A stretch of DNA of 64,000 nt from DATAOG01 sp963798075 (GTDB lineage: Bacteria; Pseudomonadota; Alphaproteobacteria; Geminicoccales; Geminicoccaceae), in contig CAWCRU010000019.1 in NCBI GenBank assembly GCA_963798075.1, positions 62,001 through 126,000 of the forward strand. Reading direction: 5' to 3'. The translations under genes and the position numbers were made by a program. This document shows, in pieces, positions 19,607 to 31,510 of the stretch. Below the pieces are notes generated by a model. It searched no databases. It had not been told where the DNA came from and saw only the letters and a list, made by a program, of their open reading frames with translations. Every line of letters begins with the position of its first letter. The stretch's first letter is position 1.

Positions 19607-20501
19607 GGTTGCCCTGGGGGTTGCCCTGGGGGTTGCCCTGGGGGTTGCTTTGCGGGCTGCCGGGGGGGCTGCCCTCGGGACCGGCCTCGGGCTCGTCGAG
19701 CTTGTAAATGTCCTCATTGTAGATGTCCTCGATCGGCGCAGGCGCGCCGTTGCGGATCTCGCTCGCGCGCAGTTGGCGCACCAGCGTCCGGGTCGCGGCA
19801 TAGAGGTCGAGGCTGCTGCGCTCCAGATCGTCGAAGGTCTCGATGTTGTGCTCGCGGAAGCTCACCGTCTCGGCCCCGTAGCGGGCGAGGCTGACCGAGG
19901 TCGGCGCCAGGAAGAAGAGCGGATCGAAGGCGAGGTCGACCACCCGGCCGAAGGCATCGCGCGGATTGGAAGGGCCCAGCAGCGGCAACACCAGATAGGG
20001 CCCCGGGCCGACCCCGTGGACCGCGAGCGTCTGGCCGAAATCCTCGACGTGGCGCTCGGGCATGCCGACCATGCTGCCGACGTCGACCACGCCGCCGACG
20101 CCCAGGATCGTGTTGAGCATGAAGCGGCCGAGGGTCAATTCGCCGCGCTCGAACTGGCCCTGCAGCAGATCATTGGCCAGCACCACCGGGGTGCGCAGAT
20201 TGGCCAGAAAGTTGTCGACGCCGTCGCGCACGATCTCCGGGGTCGCGGCCCGATACATGATCGCGACCGGTTTCAGCAGCAGCTGGTCGAGGAAGTGGTT
20301 GACCTGGAACATCGCCCGGTTGAAGGGCTCGAGCGGGTCATTCTCGTCGTCCTGGGCGAGCGCCGGGCGCCCGATGAGCACGCAGATCACCCAGACCAGC
20401 GCGAACCGGAGCGGCCCGTTGCGATGCCGCCACCGCCACCGCCACCGCCATGACCGCAACGACCCGCTCCGGCCGTGACCCGCCGAGGATGCCCTCGTCA
20501 C
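19596..20501 (-). CDS. mlaA: MlaA/VacJ-family outer-membrane phospholipid transport protein
   Basis: MlaA removes misplaced phospholipids from the outer leaflet of the outer membrane and passes them to MlaC. The 301-residue product contains DPLEPFNRAMFQVNHFLDQ, NFLANLRTPVVLANDLLQG, MLNTILGVGGVVDVG and GPYLVLPLLGPSNPRDAFG, all typical of the family. The start is GTG 20501, six bases after AGGAGG (20508-20513), although the frame is open to 20588. The signal sequence begins with alternating Trp-Arg residues from a CCACCG repeat and ends RPALAQ, a signal-peptidase-I-like site. The lipobox cysteine usual in VacJ lipoproteins is not obvious. The C-terminus carries NPQG repeats. Confidence 0.88.
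   Translation of the reverse strand: MTRASSAGHGRSGSLRSWRWRWRWRHRNGPLRFALVWVICVLIGRPALAQDDENDPLEPFNRAMFQVNHFLDQLLLKPVAIMYRAATPEIVRDGVDNFLANLRTPVVLANDLLQGQFERGELTLGRFMLNTILGVGGVVDVGSMVGMPERHVEDFGQTLAVHGVGPGPYLVLPLLGPSNPRDAFGRVVDLAFDPLFFLAPTSVSLARYGAETVSFREHNIETFDDLERSSLDLYAATRTLVRQLRASEIRNGAPAPIEDIYNEDIYKLDEPEAGPEGSPPGSPQSNPQGNPQGNPQGNHVR
19607..19654 (-). repeat. 12-bp tandem repeat at the mlaA/mlaC junction
   Basis: Three exact copies of GGTTGCCCTGGG (plus strand) and one diverged copy stand head to tail. On the minus strand they encode the NPQG repeats at the C-terminus of MlaA and also form the leader immediately upstream of the mlaC ATG at 19606. Changes in copy number would alter the MlaA tail in frame (12 bp is four codons) and move the sequence in front of the mlaC start. 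Confidence 0.85.
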
Positions 20502-20847
20502 CCAGTGCCTCCTGCCGAGCCGTGCCGCGGCGGGATCACCATGCCGCTCGGGGGCCAGCATGATATGGGTGCGCACAGGAAGCATCAAGATCTGCGGATC
20601 ACCGCCCGATGGTTGCTCGTTGCGGCCGGCGCCCTTGGCCCGGGCGGCTTCGTTCAGCCCCGGCCGAAGGTGATGGCCGCGCGAGAGCGCCGTTAAGGCC
20701 TACCCGGATATGCCCGTGGGCCGGGTAAGGGCGTTGCGAACTGCCTCGATAAACGAGCATTGTCAACAAAACGTAAACGTCGCGGCCGAGCGAGGTCAGA
20801 CCGTTGTCGAGGAGCCAGCCCCCCATGGTTGTCGAGGAGCCAGCCCG
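20502..20847. other. 346-bp intergenic region upstream of mlaA and the small gene at 20848
   Basis: No gene is supported here. It contains the mlaA ribosome site, an inverted repeat TACCCGG (20701-20707) / CCGGGTA (20721-20727), a locally AT-richer patch at 20745-20785, and a 19-bp duplication next to the downstream start (listed separately). Divergent promoters are expected but none matches a consensus convincingly. Confidence 0.5.
20803..20846 (+). repeat. 19-bp direct repeat containing the ribosome site of the next gene
   Basis: GTTGTCGAGGAGCCAGCCC occurs at 20803-20821 and again at 20828-20846, period 25. Each copy holds the GAGGAG motif. The second copy ends one base before ATG 20848, so the presumed ribosome-binding site has been duplicated. 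Confidence 0.85.
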
Positions 20848-21108
20848 ATGAATGACGTCCGGATCATTACCTTGGACAGCCTTCTGCGCCGGCTCGAGGA
20901 CGTGCTCGGCCCCGACAGCCTCCTCTATCGCCGCTTCCACCAAGGTCTCCGCCTCGAGGACGAACGCTGCCTCGCCGATGCCATGAGCAGCTTGCGGCTC
21001 TATCCGGACGAGGTCCGGCGCGTGATCGAGGACACGGTCATGAGCTGGTTGTTCGGGGCCCGCGGCGACGCCGGCCCGAGCCGTCTGGAGGCCGCGCCCT
21101 ACGCCTGA
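20848..21108 (+). CDS. Small hypothetical protein, 86 residues
   Basis: The protein starts MNDVRIITLDSLLRRLEDVLG and is predicted to be largely helical, with charged heptad-like segments and no signal peptide or membrane helix. I do not recognise the family. Support for a real gene comes from a GAGGAG ribosome site before ATG 20848 and a strong intrinsic terminator 27 bases after the stop. The upstream frame to 20710 lacks a ribosome site and is rejected. Confidence 0.65.
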   Translation: MNDVRIITLDSLLRRLEDVLGPDSLLYRRFHQGLRLEDERCLADAMSSLRLYPDEVRRVIEDTVMSWLFGARGDAGPSRLEAAPYA

Positions 21109-21134
21109 CCCCCTCCCCAACTCCCCCCGCCTGC

Positions 21135-21164
21135 GGGCGGTCGCGCGTGGCCGCCCTTTTTTTT
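21135..21164 (+). terminator. Rho-independent terminator after the small gene
   Basis: GGGCGG (21135-21140) and CCGCCC (21151-21156) form a perfect stem around a 10-base loop and are followed directly by eight T residues (21157-21164). It ends the transcript of the 86-residue gene and insulates the methionine operon. Confidence 0.8.
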
Positions 21165-21169
21165 CGACC

Positions 21170-21200
21170 TTGACATATCGACATAAAGAAATCTATATAT
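21170..21200 (+). promoter_or_regulatory. Promoter with overlapping dyad operator for the methionine-cycle operon
   Basis: TTGACA (21170-21175) and TATATA (21194-21199) are 18 bases apart, a close match to a sigma70-type promoter. The spacer and -10 overlap an imperfect palindrome, ACATAAAGAAATCTATATAT (21181-21200), in which 14 of 20 positions are symmetric. The AT-rich dyad stands out in GC-rich DNA and sits 53 bases before the ArsR-type gene. This suggests autoregulation by that protein, as for SahR-type methionine regulators. Confidence 0.65.
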
Positions 21201-21252
21201 CGCTATCCCGTATCGAGGGAGCAGGGCCGGATCCCGCCCGCCCGGAGCCGCC

Positions 21253-22262
21253 ATGGCCGACCAGCACGACAGCCTCGAGACCTTGTTGAACGGCCTGCGC
21301 GCCGCCGCCGAGCCGAGCCGGCTGCGCCTGCTCGCGCTTTGCAGCCAGGGCGAGTGGACCGTGACCGAACTCACCCAGGTGCTGGGCCAGAGCCAGCCGC
21401 GGATCTCGCGCCATCTCAAGCTGCTCGCCGAGGCCGGCCTGCTCGAGCGCTTCCGCGAAGGCAGCTGGGTGTTCTACCGGCGCGCCCAGAGCGGGCCGGG
21501 CGCCAGGCTCGCGCGCAACCTCTGCCGGATGCTGCCGCGCCGAGGATGCCGATCTCGCCCTCGACCGCCAGCGCCTGGCCGCGGTCCGCGGCGCCCGCCG
21601 GGACCAGGCGGCGCAGTACTTCGCCGCCCAGGCGCAAGCGCTGGGATCAGGTCCGCTCGCTGCACCTCGACGAGGCCAAGGTCGAGAGCGCCCTGCTCGG
21701 CCTGTTCGGCGACCAGCCGCCCAAGAGCCTGCTCGACATCGGCACCGGCACCGGCCGCGTCCTGCAGCTGATGGCGCCCCGGATCGGCTTTGGCCTCGGG
21801 GTCGACCTGTCGCGCGAGATGCTGGCGATGGCGCGCGCCAATCTCGACCGCACCAGCCTGCGCAACTGCCAGGTCCGCCAGGGCGACATGTATCATCTGC
21901 CGCTGCCCGACGGCTCGTTCGACGCCGCCACCTTGCACAACGTCCTGCGCTTTGCCGACGATCCGGGGGCGGCGCTCGCCGAGGCCGCGCGCGTGCTGCG
22001 CCCGGGCGGGCGCCTGGTGGTGGTCGACTTCGCGCCGCATCGCCTCGAGTTCCTGCGCGAGCAGCACGCCCATCGCCGGCTCGGCTTTGCCGATGCCCAG
22101 ATGCGCGCCTGGTTCGCCGCCGCCGGGCTCGCCTTCGAGCCGCCGATCCGCCTCCCGGGCGAGCCGTTGACCGTCATGATCTGGCCGGCGCGCCGGATCA
22201 TGACGATCGGCGCTGCCGACCAGCCCGACCAGCAACCCAGCGCCGGACGCGACGTCGCATGA
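21253..22262 (+). CDS. ArsR-family HTH regulator fused to a SAM-dependent methyltransferase (two frameshifts)
   Basis: Residues 1-90 are a winged-helix ArsR domain (LRAAAEPSRLRLLALCS, TVTELTQVLGQSQPRISRHL). After a linker comes a class I methyltransferase domain with SLLDIGTGTGRVLQLMAPR (SAM site) and a C-terminal LRPGGRLVVVDFAPH strand. The three frames join at about 21540 and 21645; both shifts are net +1 (or -2), and the middle frame gives a plausible linker (AEDADLALDRQRLAAVR). The stop overlaps metF as ATGA. Because it precedes metF and metH, it probably senses SAM or S-adenosylhomocysteine and controls the operon. This is inferred from family context; the SahR group is ArsR-type too. 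Confidence 0.85.
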
Positions 22263-23170
22263 TCCCCGATCGGACCAGCCCCGCCGCCCTGCCCGTGCCG
22301 CACGAGCTTTTGGCCGACCTCGAAGTCTCGTTCGAGTTCTTTCCGCCCAAGACCCCTGCGGCCGAGGCCCGTCTGTGGCAGACGGTCGAGCAGCTGCAGC
22401 CGCTGAGCCCCCACTACGTCTCGGTGACCTGCGGCGCCGGCGGCAACCCCGCCGAGGGCACCCGCGCCTGGGTCGAGGCGCTGCGCGAGCGCGCCGGCTG
22501 GCGGGCCGTGGCCCATCTGACCTGTGCCAGCGCCACCCGCAGCGCGATCGACGAGATCGCGCGCGCCTATTGGGCCGCCGGCATCCGCCAGATCGTGGCG
22601 CTGCGCGGCGATCGCCCGAAGGATGCCGAAAGCCGGCCCAACGGCGCCCATTACGCCTACGCCGCCGACCTGGTGGCGGCGCTGGCCGGCATCGCGCCCT
22701 TCGAGATCAGCGTCGCCGCCTACCCCGAGACCCATCCGGAGGCCAGCTGCCCGAAGGCCGACCTCGACAATCTCAAGCGCAAGCTCGATGCCGGCGCGGT
22801 GCGCGCGATCACCCAGTATTGCTTCGAGACCGGGACGGTGCTGCGCTTTCGCGACCGCATGGCCGCTGCCGGCATCGGCGCCCCGCTCGCGGTCGGGATC
22901 ATGCCGGTGCACGACTTCGGCCAGATCAAGCGCTTCAGCGACGGCTGCGGCGCCGGCGTCCCCGACTGGCTGGCGGCGCGCTTCGCGGGCCTCGAGGACG
23001 ATCCCGCCGAGCGCTTGCGGGTCGGCGCCGGCATCGCCGCCGAGCAGGTCCGGCAGCTCGTCGGTGAAGGGATTCGTCAATTCCACTTCTATACGCTCAA
23101 CCGTGCCGAGCTCACCCTCGAGGCCTGCCGGCTGCTCGGCCTGCAGCAGCACCTCGCCCACGCCGCCTGA
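22259..23170 (+). CDS. metF: 5,10-methylenetetrahydrofolate reductase
   Basis: MetF reduces methylene-THF to methyl-THF with FAD, supplying the methyl group used by MetH next door. It has 303 residues, the normal size. The motif EVSFEFFPPKTPAAEARLW lies at the N-terminus, VTCGAGGNPAEGT and IVALRGDRPKD follow, then the FAD-contacting ITQYCFETGTVLRF region and a C-terminal IRQFHFYTLNRAELTLE. The frame is intact. It overlaps the upstream gene and lies 11 bases before metH. Confidence 0.95.
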   Translation: MIPDRTSPAALPVPHELLADLEVSFEFFPPKTPAAEARLWQTVEQLQPLSPHYVSVTCGAGGNPAEGTRAWVEALRERAGWRAVAHLTCASATRSAIDEIARAYWAAGIRQIVALRGDRPKDAESRPNGAHYAYAADLVAALAGIAPFEISVAAYPETHPEASCPKADLDNLKRKLDAGAVRAITQYCFETGTVLRFRDRMAAAGIGAPLAVGIMPVHDFGQIKRFSDGCGAGVPDWLAARFAGLEDDPAERLRVGAGIAAEQVRQLVGEGIRQFHFYTLNRAELTLEACRLLGLQQHLAHAA

Positions 23171-23181
23171 GGCTTTGCCGT

Positions 23182-26688
<3,507 letters not shown>

Positions 26689-27569
26689 GCGCGGCAGCGC
26701 CGCCGGGCCGACCAGCGGCGGCAGGCCTGCGAGATTTCCTGACGCTTGGCGGAGCTATGCCAGGCCGAACTTTCCGAAGCGCGGCAGGGGTTTGTTAACG
26801 TCGCTTGACAGGGTTGCGGATGGTGGACCAGGTGCGGCCGGGCCCCATCGGGCAAGGGGCGGGGGGCGGGGCGGGAGCGATGGGGACGGAGGAGGCGCGG
26901 CGGCGGCTTCTCGGGGTTGGATGGCGGGTTCTCGGGGTTGGATTGAGTCAATCGGGCGTGGTTTTGGCTTGAGATTGCTGCGGGAGCGGGGTCGGGATTG
27001 ATGCCGGTCGGGAGCGTCTGCCCGCCGGTTTGATCTTTTACGGTATTGACCTTTGGATAATCAAGCGCGATTTTTGCGCGACTGAGAAATTCGATTTTGG
27101 CCGGCCTCTCAATTGCGTTGCAGATGATCGGTTGGTGTTGATGGGCTGGTTCGATTTATCTGACACGGTAGTGCGCCATATCTGTAGCATGATTTATCTT
27201 GGAAGAGCACAGAAGTGGCGCATCATGGGCAAATGGTTGAAAATCTCATTGAGATCAAGGTGGCGTCCATTGACTTCATTGAGTTGATGGCTCGCATCCA
27301 TCTGCTGATTCGTCAGCGACACGCAGCTACTTAGATGGCGAGTGCCGATTGATCGCACTCGGCCTGGAACTGGAGAATTGATTGAGCCCTGAGTGGGCGA
27401 TCAACCGCACGCATGGCGCAAAAGTGACGCATCCGACGCATCCGGCCCCGTCAAGCGCCTCCTCGATCGCGCGAAACGCGCCCGGAGCATAGCCGCCGGC
27501 GCGAGGCGGTTGAAGCCCCGGACCGACCGGCGCACAATACACCCGCATTCCGGATGAAGGGATTGCCGG
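26689..27569. other. 881-bp gene-poor region, AT-richer in its middle
   Basis: I find no convincing gene. The part from about 27030 to 27400 is clearly less GC-rich than its surroundings. It holds short open frames (27030-27287, and a 33-codon one from 27233) with no family resemblance. A 6-bp perfect hairpin GAGTGC/GCACTC lies at 27340-27360 and a 15-bp direct repeat at 26908-26943. It marks the left edge of the accessory island and may be a remnant of an insertion. Confidence 0.5.
26908..26943 (+). repeat. 15-bp direct repeat, period 21
   Basis: TTCTCGGGGTTGGAT occurs at 26908-26922 and 26929-26943. The purpose is unknown; it lies downstream of metH in the gene-poor region. Confidence 0.8.
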
Positions 27570-29734
27570 GTGGGCGAGTGGACGGCGGGGCAGGTGCTGA
27601 CGGGGACTCGCAGGGGTCCTTGGCCTTGGCGCGCTGGTCGGCTGGTACTTTCAGGAGACGCTGAAGCAGATTCTACGCAACGCCGCGCCGGATCGCGCGT
27701 TGGATGAAGAGCCGCGATGTGCCGCCGGCGCCCGGCAGCCATTTCACGGTGCTGATCGCCGACCTGGAAGGCGACGACGAGCGGCTGAGCCAGACCAGCC
27801 ACGTCGAGGCCGCGCTGGCCGGGCACGAGGGGCTCGAAGTCGTCAGGATCGGCTCGGGGCCGAGGCTCGCGGACACTGGCAGCCGTACGGAGCGACAGCT
27901 GGAAGCCGAACGGCAGGCGCGCGCCAGGCTCGAAGACAAGAACGGGGACGTCCTGATCTTCGGCGAGGTCGCGGAAGCGAACCGGAGGCTGCGGCTGCGC
28001 TTCATCGCCAGAAACGAAAGCCTGCAAGGCGGAGCCCGATCCTACGCGCTCGAAGCGGCCGAGCTGCCAAAGGACTTTAGCGCGGACTTCAATGCGGCCC
28101 TGCTCGCCTGGGTGGCGGTGAGCGTCGCCCCGGCGACGGAGCAGGCGGGCCAGTACGTGGCCGACCTCCTGAAGCCGGCGGCCGGCAAGCTCCGGCACCT
28201 GTGCGCGCACATGCCAGCAGGGTCTCGACGCGGACCAGCGCGGCAGCCTGGTGCATTCCTTCGCCCTCGCCGCCTCGGTGCTCGGCGTGCAGACCGGCGA
28301 GAACGTCTGGCTGGAGCAGGCGCTCGCCGCCTATCGCGCCGCCCTGGAGGTCTGGACGCGCGGGCGCGTGCCGCTGCGACTGGGCCAGGGCCCAGAACAA
28401 CCTCGGCAACGCGCTCCAGACGCTCGGCGAGCGCGAGGACGGCACCGAACGGCTGGACGAGGCGGTCGCCGCCTATCGCGCCGCCCTGGAGGTCAGGACG
28501 CGCGAGCGCGTGCCGCTGCGAATGGGCGATGACCCAGAACAACCTCGGCAACGCGCTCAGGACGCTCGGCGAGCGCGAGGACGGCACCCATCGGCTGGAA
28601 CAGGCGGTCGCCGCCTATCGCGCCGCCCTGGAGGTCTGGACGCGCGAGCGCGTGCCGCTGCAATGGGCGATGACCCAGAACAACCTCGGCAACGCGCTCA
28701 GGACGCTCGGCGAACGCGAGGACGGCACCGAACGGCTGGACGAGGCGGTCGCCGCCTATCGCGCGCGCCCTGGAGGTCAGGACGCGCGAGCGCGTGCCGC
28801 TCGACTGGGCCACGACCCAGAACAACCTCGGCACCGCGCTCGAGAGCGCTCGGCGCGCGCGAGGACGGCACCGAACGGCTGGAGCGAGGCGGTCGCCGCC
28901 TATCGCGCCGCCCTGGAGGTCTGGACGCGCGAGCGCGTGCCGCTGGACTGGGCCACGACCCAGAACAACCTCGGCAACGCGCTCCAGACGCTCGGCGCGC
29001 GCGAGGACGGCACCCAGCGGCTGGAGCAGGCGGTCGCCGCCTATCGCGCCGCCCTGGAGGTCAGAACGCGCGAGCGCGTGCCGCTGCAATGGGCGACGAC
29101 CCAGAACAACCTCGGCAACGCGCTCCGTACGCTCGGCGAGCGCGAGGACGGCACCGCAGCGGCTGGAGCAGGCGGTCGCCGCCTATCGCGCCGCCCTGGA
29201 GGTCACACGCGCGAGCGCGTGCCGCTCGACTGGGCCACGACCCAGAACAACCTCGGCACCGCGCTCAGGACGCTCGGCGAACGCGAGGACGGCACCGCAG
29301 CGGCTGGACGAGGCGGTCGCCGCCTATCGCGCCGCCCTGGAGGTCAGGACGCGCGAGCGCGTGCCGCTGCAATGGGCGATGACCCAGAACAACCTCGGCA
29401 ACGCGCTCCGGACGCTCGGCGAGCGCGAGGACGGCACCGCAACGGCTGGAAGAGGCGGTCGCCGCCTATCGCGCCGCCCTGGAGGTCAGGACGCGCGAGC
29501 GCGTGCCGCTCGACTGGGCCGGGACCCAGAACAACCTCGGCACCGCGCTCGAGTGCGCTCGGCGAGCGCGAGGACGGCACCGAACGGCTGGAGGAGGCGG
29601 TCGCCGCCTATCGCGCCGCGCTGGAGGTGTTCGGGCCGGCCGGCGCGAGCTACTACGTCAGCGGTACCGAGCGCAACCTCGCGCGCGCCGAGGCGCTGCT
29701 CGCCGAGCGGCGGGGGAAGAGCGCGGCGGAGTGA
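27570..29734 (+). CDS. Membrane-anchored tetratricopeptide-repeat protein (many frameshifts)
   Basis: Read across frames, the product has an N-terminal membrane helix (GVLGLGALVGWYFQETLKQ). A soluble domain of about 160 residues follows (HFTVLIADLEGDDERLSQ, DVLIFGEVAEANRRLRLRF) that I cannot assign. Then come ten near-identical TPR-like units (consensus includes QNNLGNALRTLGERED and AVAAYRAALEV), ending with ERNLARAEALLAERRGKS. The likely start is GTG 27570. Frame breaks occur near 27615, 27707 and 28205 and inside several repeats, so the gene may be damaged, mis-assembled over the repeats, or both. Such proteins usually act as protein-binding scaffolds. It sits just upstream of two toxin-antitoxin pairs. 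Confidence 0.7.
28317..29630 (+). repeat. Ten near-identical 141-bp tandem repeats inside the TPR gene
   Basis: The block GCCTATCGCGCCGCCCTGGA recurs ten times, starting about 28330, at intervals of 140-145 bases. The basic unit is 47 codons (141 bases). Units differ by a few substitutions (GTCTGG or GTCAGG, CAATGG or GACTGG) and by one- or two-base indels. The high DNA identity points to recent duplication or gene conversion. It is not a CRISPR: there are no unique spacers and the unit is coding. Confidence 0.9.
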
Positions 29735-29773
29735 GCGGGTTGTCGGGCGTGAGCCAGTGGCTTATCAAGCGCC

Positions 29774-30115
29774 ATGGCTGCGATCGTCACCGTCGTCGAG
29801 GCTGCGACCTTCGTCGCGCGGACGCGAGGGCGGATGACGGACGAGGAACGCCAGCGCGCGATCGACATGATCGCCGCCGATCCCGAGTGCGGCGTGCTGA
29901 TCCAGGGCGGGGGTGGTCTGCGCAAGGTCCGCTTCGGTGTCGGCGGTCGTGGCAAGCGAGGCGGCGTGCGGATCATATATTACTTTCACGACCGCTCGGT
30001 GCCCGTGTTCCTGCTCACGGTGTTCGCCAAGAACGAACGCGACGACCTTTCGAGGAATGAGCTGAACCGGCTGGCCGGCGTCGTCAAGGAGATCGCGCGG
30101 ACCTATGGAGGGTGA
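29774..30115 (+). CDS. higB: RelE/HigB-type toxin of a type II toxin-antitoxin pair
   Basis: The 113-residue protein belongs to the HigB-2/RelE-like mRNA interferases, which cut mRNA on the ribosome. Typical segments are ECGVLIQGGGGLRKVRFGV, then GGVRIIYYFHDRSVPVFLL and TVFAKNERDDLSRNELN, with the basic and aromatic residues expected near the active site. It is followed three bases later by the HTH antitoxin gene. Toxin-first order fits the HigBA type. ATG 29774 is the first start after the TPR gene. Confidence 0.85.
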   Translation: MAAIVTVVEAATFVARTRGRMTDEERQRAIDMIAADPECGVLIQGGGGLRKVRFGVGGRGKRGGVRIIYYFHDRSVPVFLLTVFAKNERDDLSRNELNRLAGVVKEIARTYGG

Positions 30116-30118
30116 TCG

Positions 30119-30415
30119 GTGACCAAGGCGGCGTTCGAGAGCATCATGGCGGGGCTGGAGGACGCGCTCGCCTACGCCCGCGGCGACCGGTCGCGGGGCG
30201 TTGCGCACGAGATCGAGGTGCCGGAGGTCGATGTCCGCGGGGTGCGCGCCAGGCTCGGTCTGTCGCAATCGAAGTTCGCCGCGATGTTCCGGGTCAGCGT
30301 CGCGACCGTCCGCAATTGGGAGCAGGGCCGGCGGCGGCCCGAGGGGCCGGCGCGCGTGCTGCTGACCGTGATCGACCGGGAGCCGGACGCGGTCAGGCGG
30401 GCGCTCGCGGGTTGA
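30119..30415 (+). CDS. higA: HigA/NadS-type XRE antitoxin
   Basis: This 98-residue antitoxin has a C-terminal XRE helix-turn-helix (RGVRARLGLSQSKFAAMFRV, then SVATVRNWEQGRRRPEGPA). It would bind the upstream toxin and repress the operon. The start is GTG 30119, seven bases after GGAGG (30107-30111), which sits at the end of the toxin gene. The gap between the two genes is 3 bases. Confidence 0.88.
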   Translation: MTKAAFESIMAGLEDALAYARGDRSRGVAHEIEVPEVDVRGVRARLGLSQSKFAAMFRVSVATVRNWEQGRRRPEGPARVLLTVIDREPDAVRRALAG

Positions 30416-30458
30416 CCTGAACGTGGAGCGCGTTTTGGCGTGAGCCGATCCGCCACAA

Positions 30459-30761
30459 CTACTTGAAGTAGATCGCGACGCCGAGCAGGACGAACAGCGC
30501 GACCTGGGCGCCGAGGATCTTGTTCTGGACCGAAGCGAGCGAGGTCTCGAGTTTCGATTCCAGCCTCGCCTCCAGCTGGGCCAAGCGGCTCTCGAACTTC
30601 GCCTCCAGCTGGGCCAGGCGGGCATCGAGGTGCTCTCTGGTCACCAGCTCGCTCCGGACCTCGGCCCAGTAGGTCGCAAAGGCGTTGCCGAGCCGCTCCG
30701 CCTGCTCGTGGGAGAAGACGTTGCCTTCGCTGAGGTCGCGGGCGATCCTGAGGGTGTCCAA
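30459..30761 (-). CDS. Coiled-coil protein with C-terminal membrane anchor (DUF1640-like)
   Basis: The 100-residue protein starts MDTLRIARDLSEGNVFSHEQA, continues with an amphipathic coiled coil containing two LAQLEA repeats (about residues 45-75), and ends in a single membrane helix (ALFVLLGVAIYFK). Small proteins of this design are common in alphaproteobacteria and resemble DUF1640/CCDC90. Their role is not known. It is convergent with higA. Confidence 0.75.
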   Translation of the reverse strand: MDTLRIARDLSEGNVFSHEQAERLGNAFATYWAEVRSELVTREHLDARLAQLEAKFESRLAQLEARLESKLETSLASVQNKILGAQVALFVLLGVAIYFK

Positions 30762-30943
30762 GCCGTTGTCCCCGTGTGCGCCGCTTCAATATAGCGCAGA
30801 CGGCGCATCGCGCACCATCGGCCAAGAAGCACAGGCGCCTGCGCGACCGAAGTAACCCGGCCCACGTCTTGATCGGCGAGCTTCTTGATCGGCCAGCTTC
30901 GCACTCGTATCTTCATTGTGGAAACGCTGCGGAGGACCGATCC

Positions 30944-31172
30944 ATGCGCGTCACCCGATGGGGCAATAGTCTTGCGGTCGGATTAAGGCGCTGGCTGGCA
31001 GACCAGGATCGAGGAGGGGTCGGAGGTCGAGCTTTCGGTCGCCGATGGGGCGCTCACGATCCGGCCCCGCGTGCTGACGTACCGGCTCGATGAGCTGCTG
31101 GCTCAGGTCACGCCGGAAAACCGGCACGACGAGGTCAACTGGGGTGAGCCGCAGGGTAAGGAAATCTGGTGA
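30944..31172 (+). CDS. mazE: MazE/AbrB-type antitoxin (one frameshift)
   Basis: The N-terminus MRVTRWGNSLAVGLRRWLAD is the SpoVT-AbrB DNA-binding strand pattern. After a net +1 break near 30998-31003 the frame continues EEGSEVELSVADGALTIRPR and ends NWGEPQGKEIW, typical of MazE-like antitoxins. About 75 residues in total. GGAGG (30931-30935) precedes ATG 30944. The stop overlaps the toxin start as GTGA, so translation is coupled. Confidence 0.8.
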
Positions 31173-31506
31173 GGCGGGCCGCCGCACCGGAACGCGGCGA
31201 TCTCGTCTGGCTGTCCTTCTCGCCCAGGCTGGGCGCGAGCAGGCTGGACGGCGACCGGCGCTGGTCCTGACACCGGCAGCGTTCAACGGCCGGGTAGGGC
31301 TGGCTTTCGCTTGTCCGATCACGAGCCGGGTCAAGGGCTATCCGTTCGAAGTGGCGCTGCGTGCCGGTAGTATTTCCGGCGTGATACTCGTCGATCAGCT
31401 GCGCAGTCTGGATTGGCGCGCCCGGCAGGCTGAGCCTGCCGGTAAGGCGCCACCAGCCGTCATGGCCGAGGTTCTGGCCAAGCTGGAGCAGCTGCTCGAA
31501 GGATGA
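31169..31506 (+). CDS. mazF: MazF/PemK-type endoribonuclease toxin (one frameshift)
   Basis: MazF toxins cut mRNA at short sequence motifs. The start (GTG 31169) reads RGDLVWLSFSP, the conserved N-terminal strand. A base appears missing in a C run near 31231. In the next frame follow RRPALVLTPAAFNGRVGLAF, PITSRVKGYPFEVAL and SGVILVDQLRSLDWR, the full set of PemK-fold motifs. About 112 residues. It is coupled to the antitoxin by a GTGA overlap. Confidence 0.85.
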
Positions 31507-31510
31507 GGCC

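Noticed and set aside
21100..21253. Possible SAM or SAH riboswitch before the methionine operon
   Set aside because: The leader between the promoter and the start is only about 50 bases and no known SAM-riboswitch core was recognisable; a protein operator explains the site better.
27030..27287. 85-codon open frame in the AT-richer region
   Set aside because: No ribosome site, no family resemblance and no composition support; likely chance in lower-GC DNA.
28317..29630. Regular repeats that could suggest a CRISPR array
   Set aside because: The 141-bp units are coding TPR repeats without unique spacers and without short palindromic repeats.
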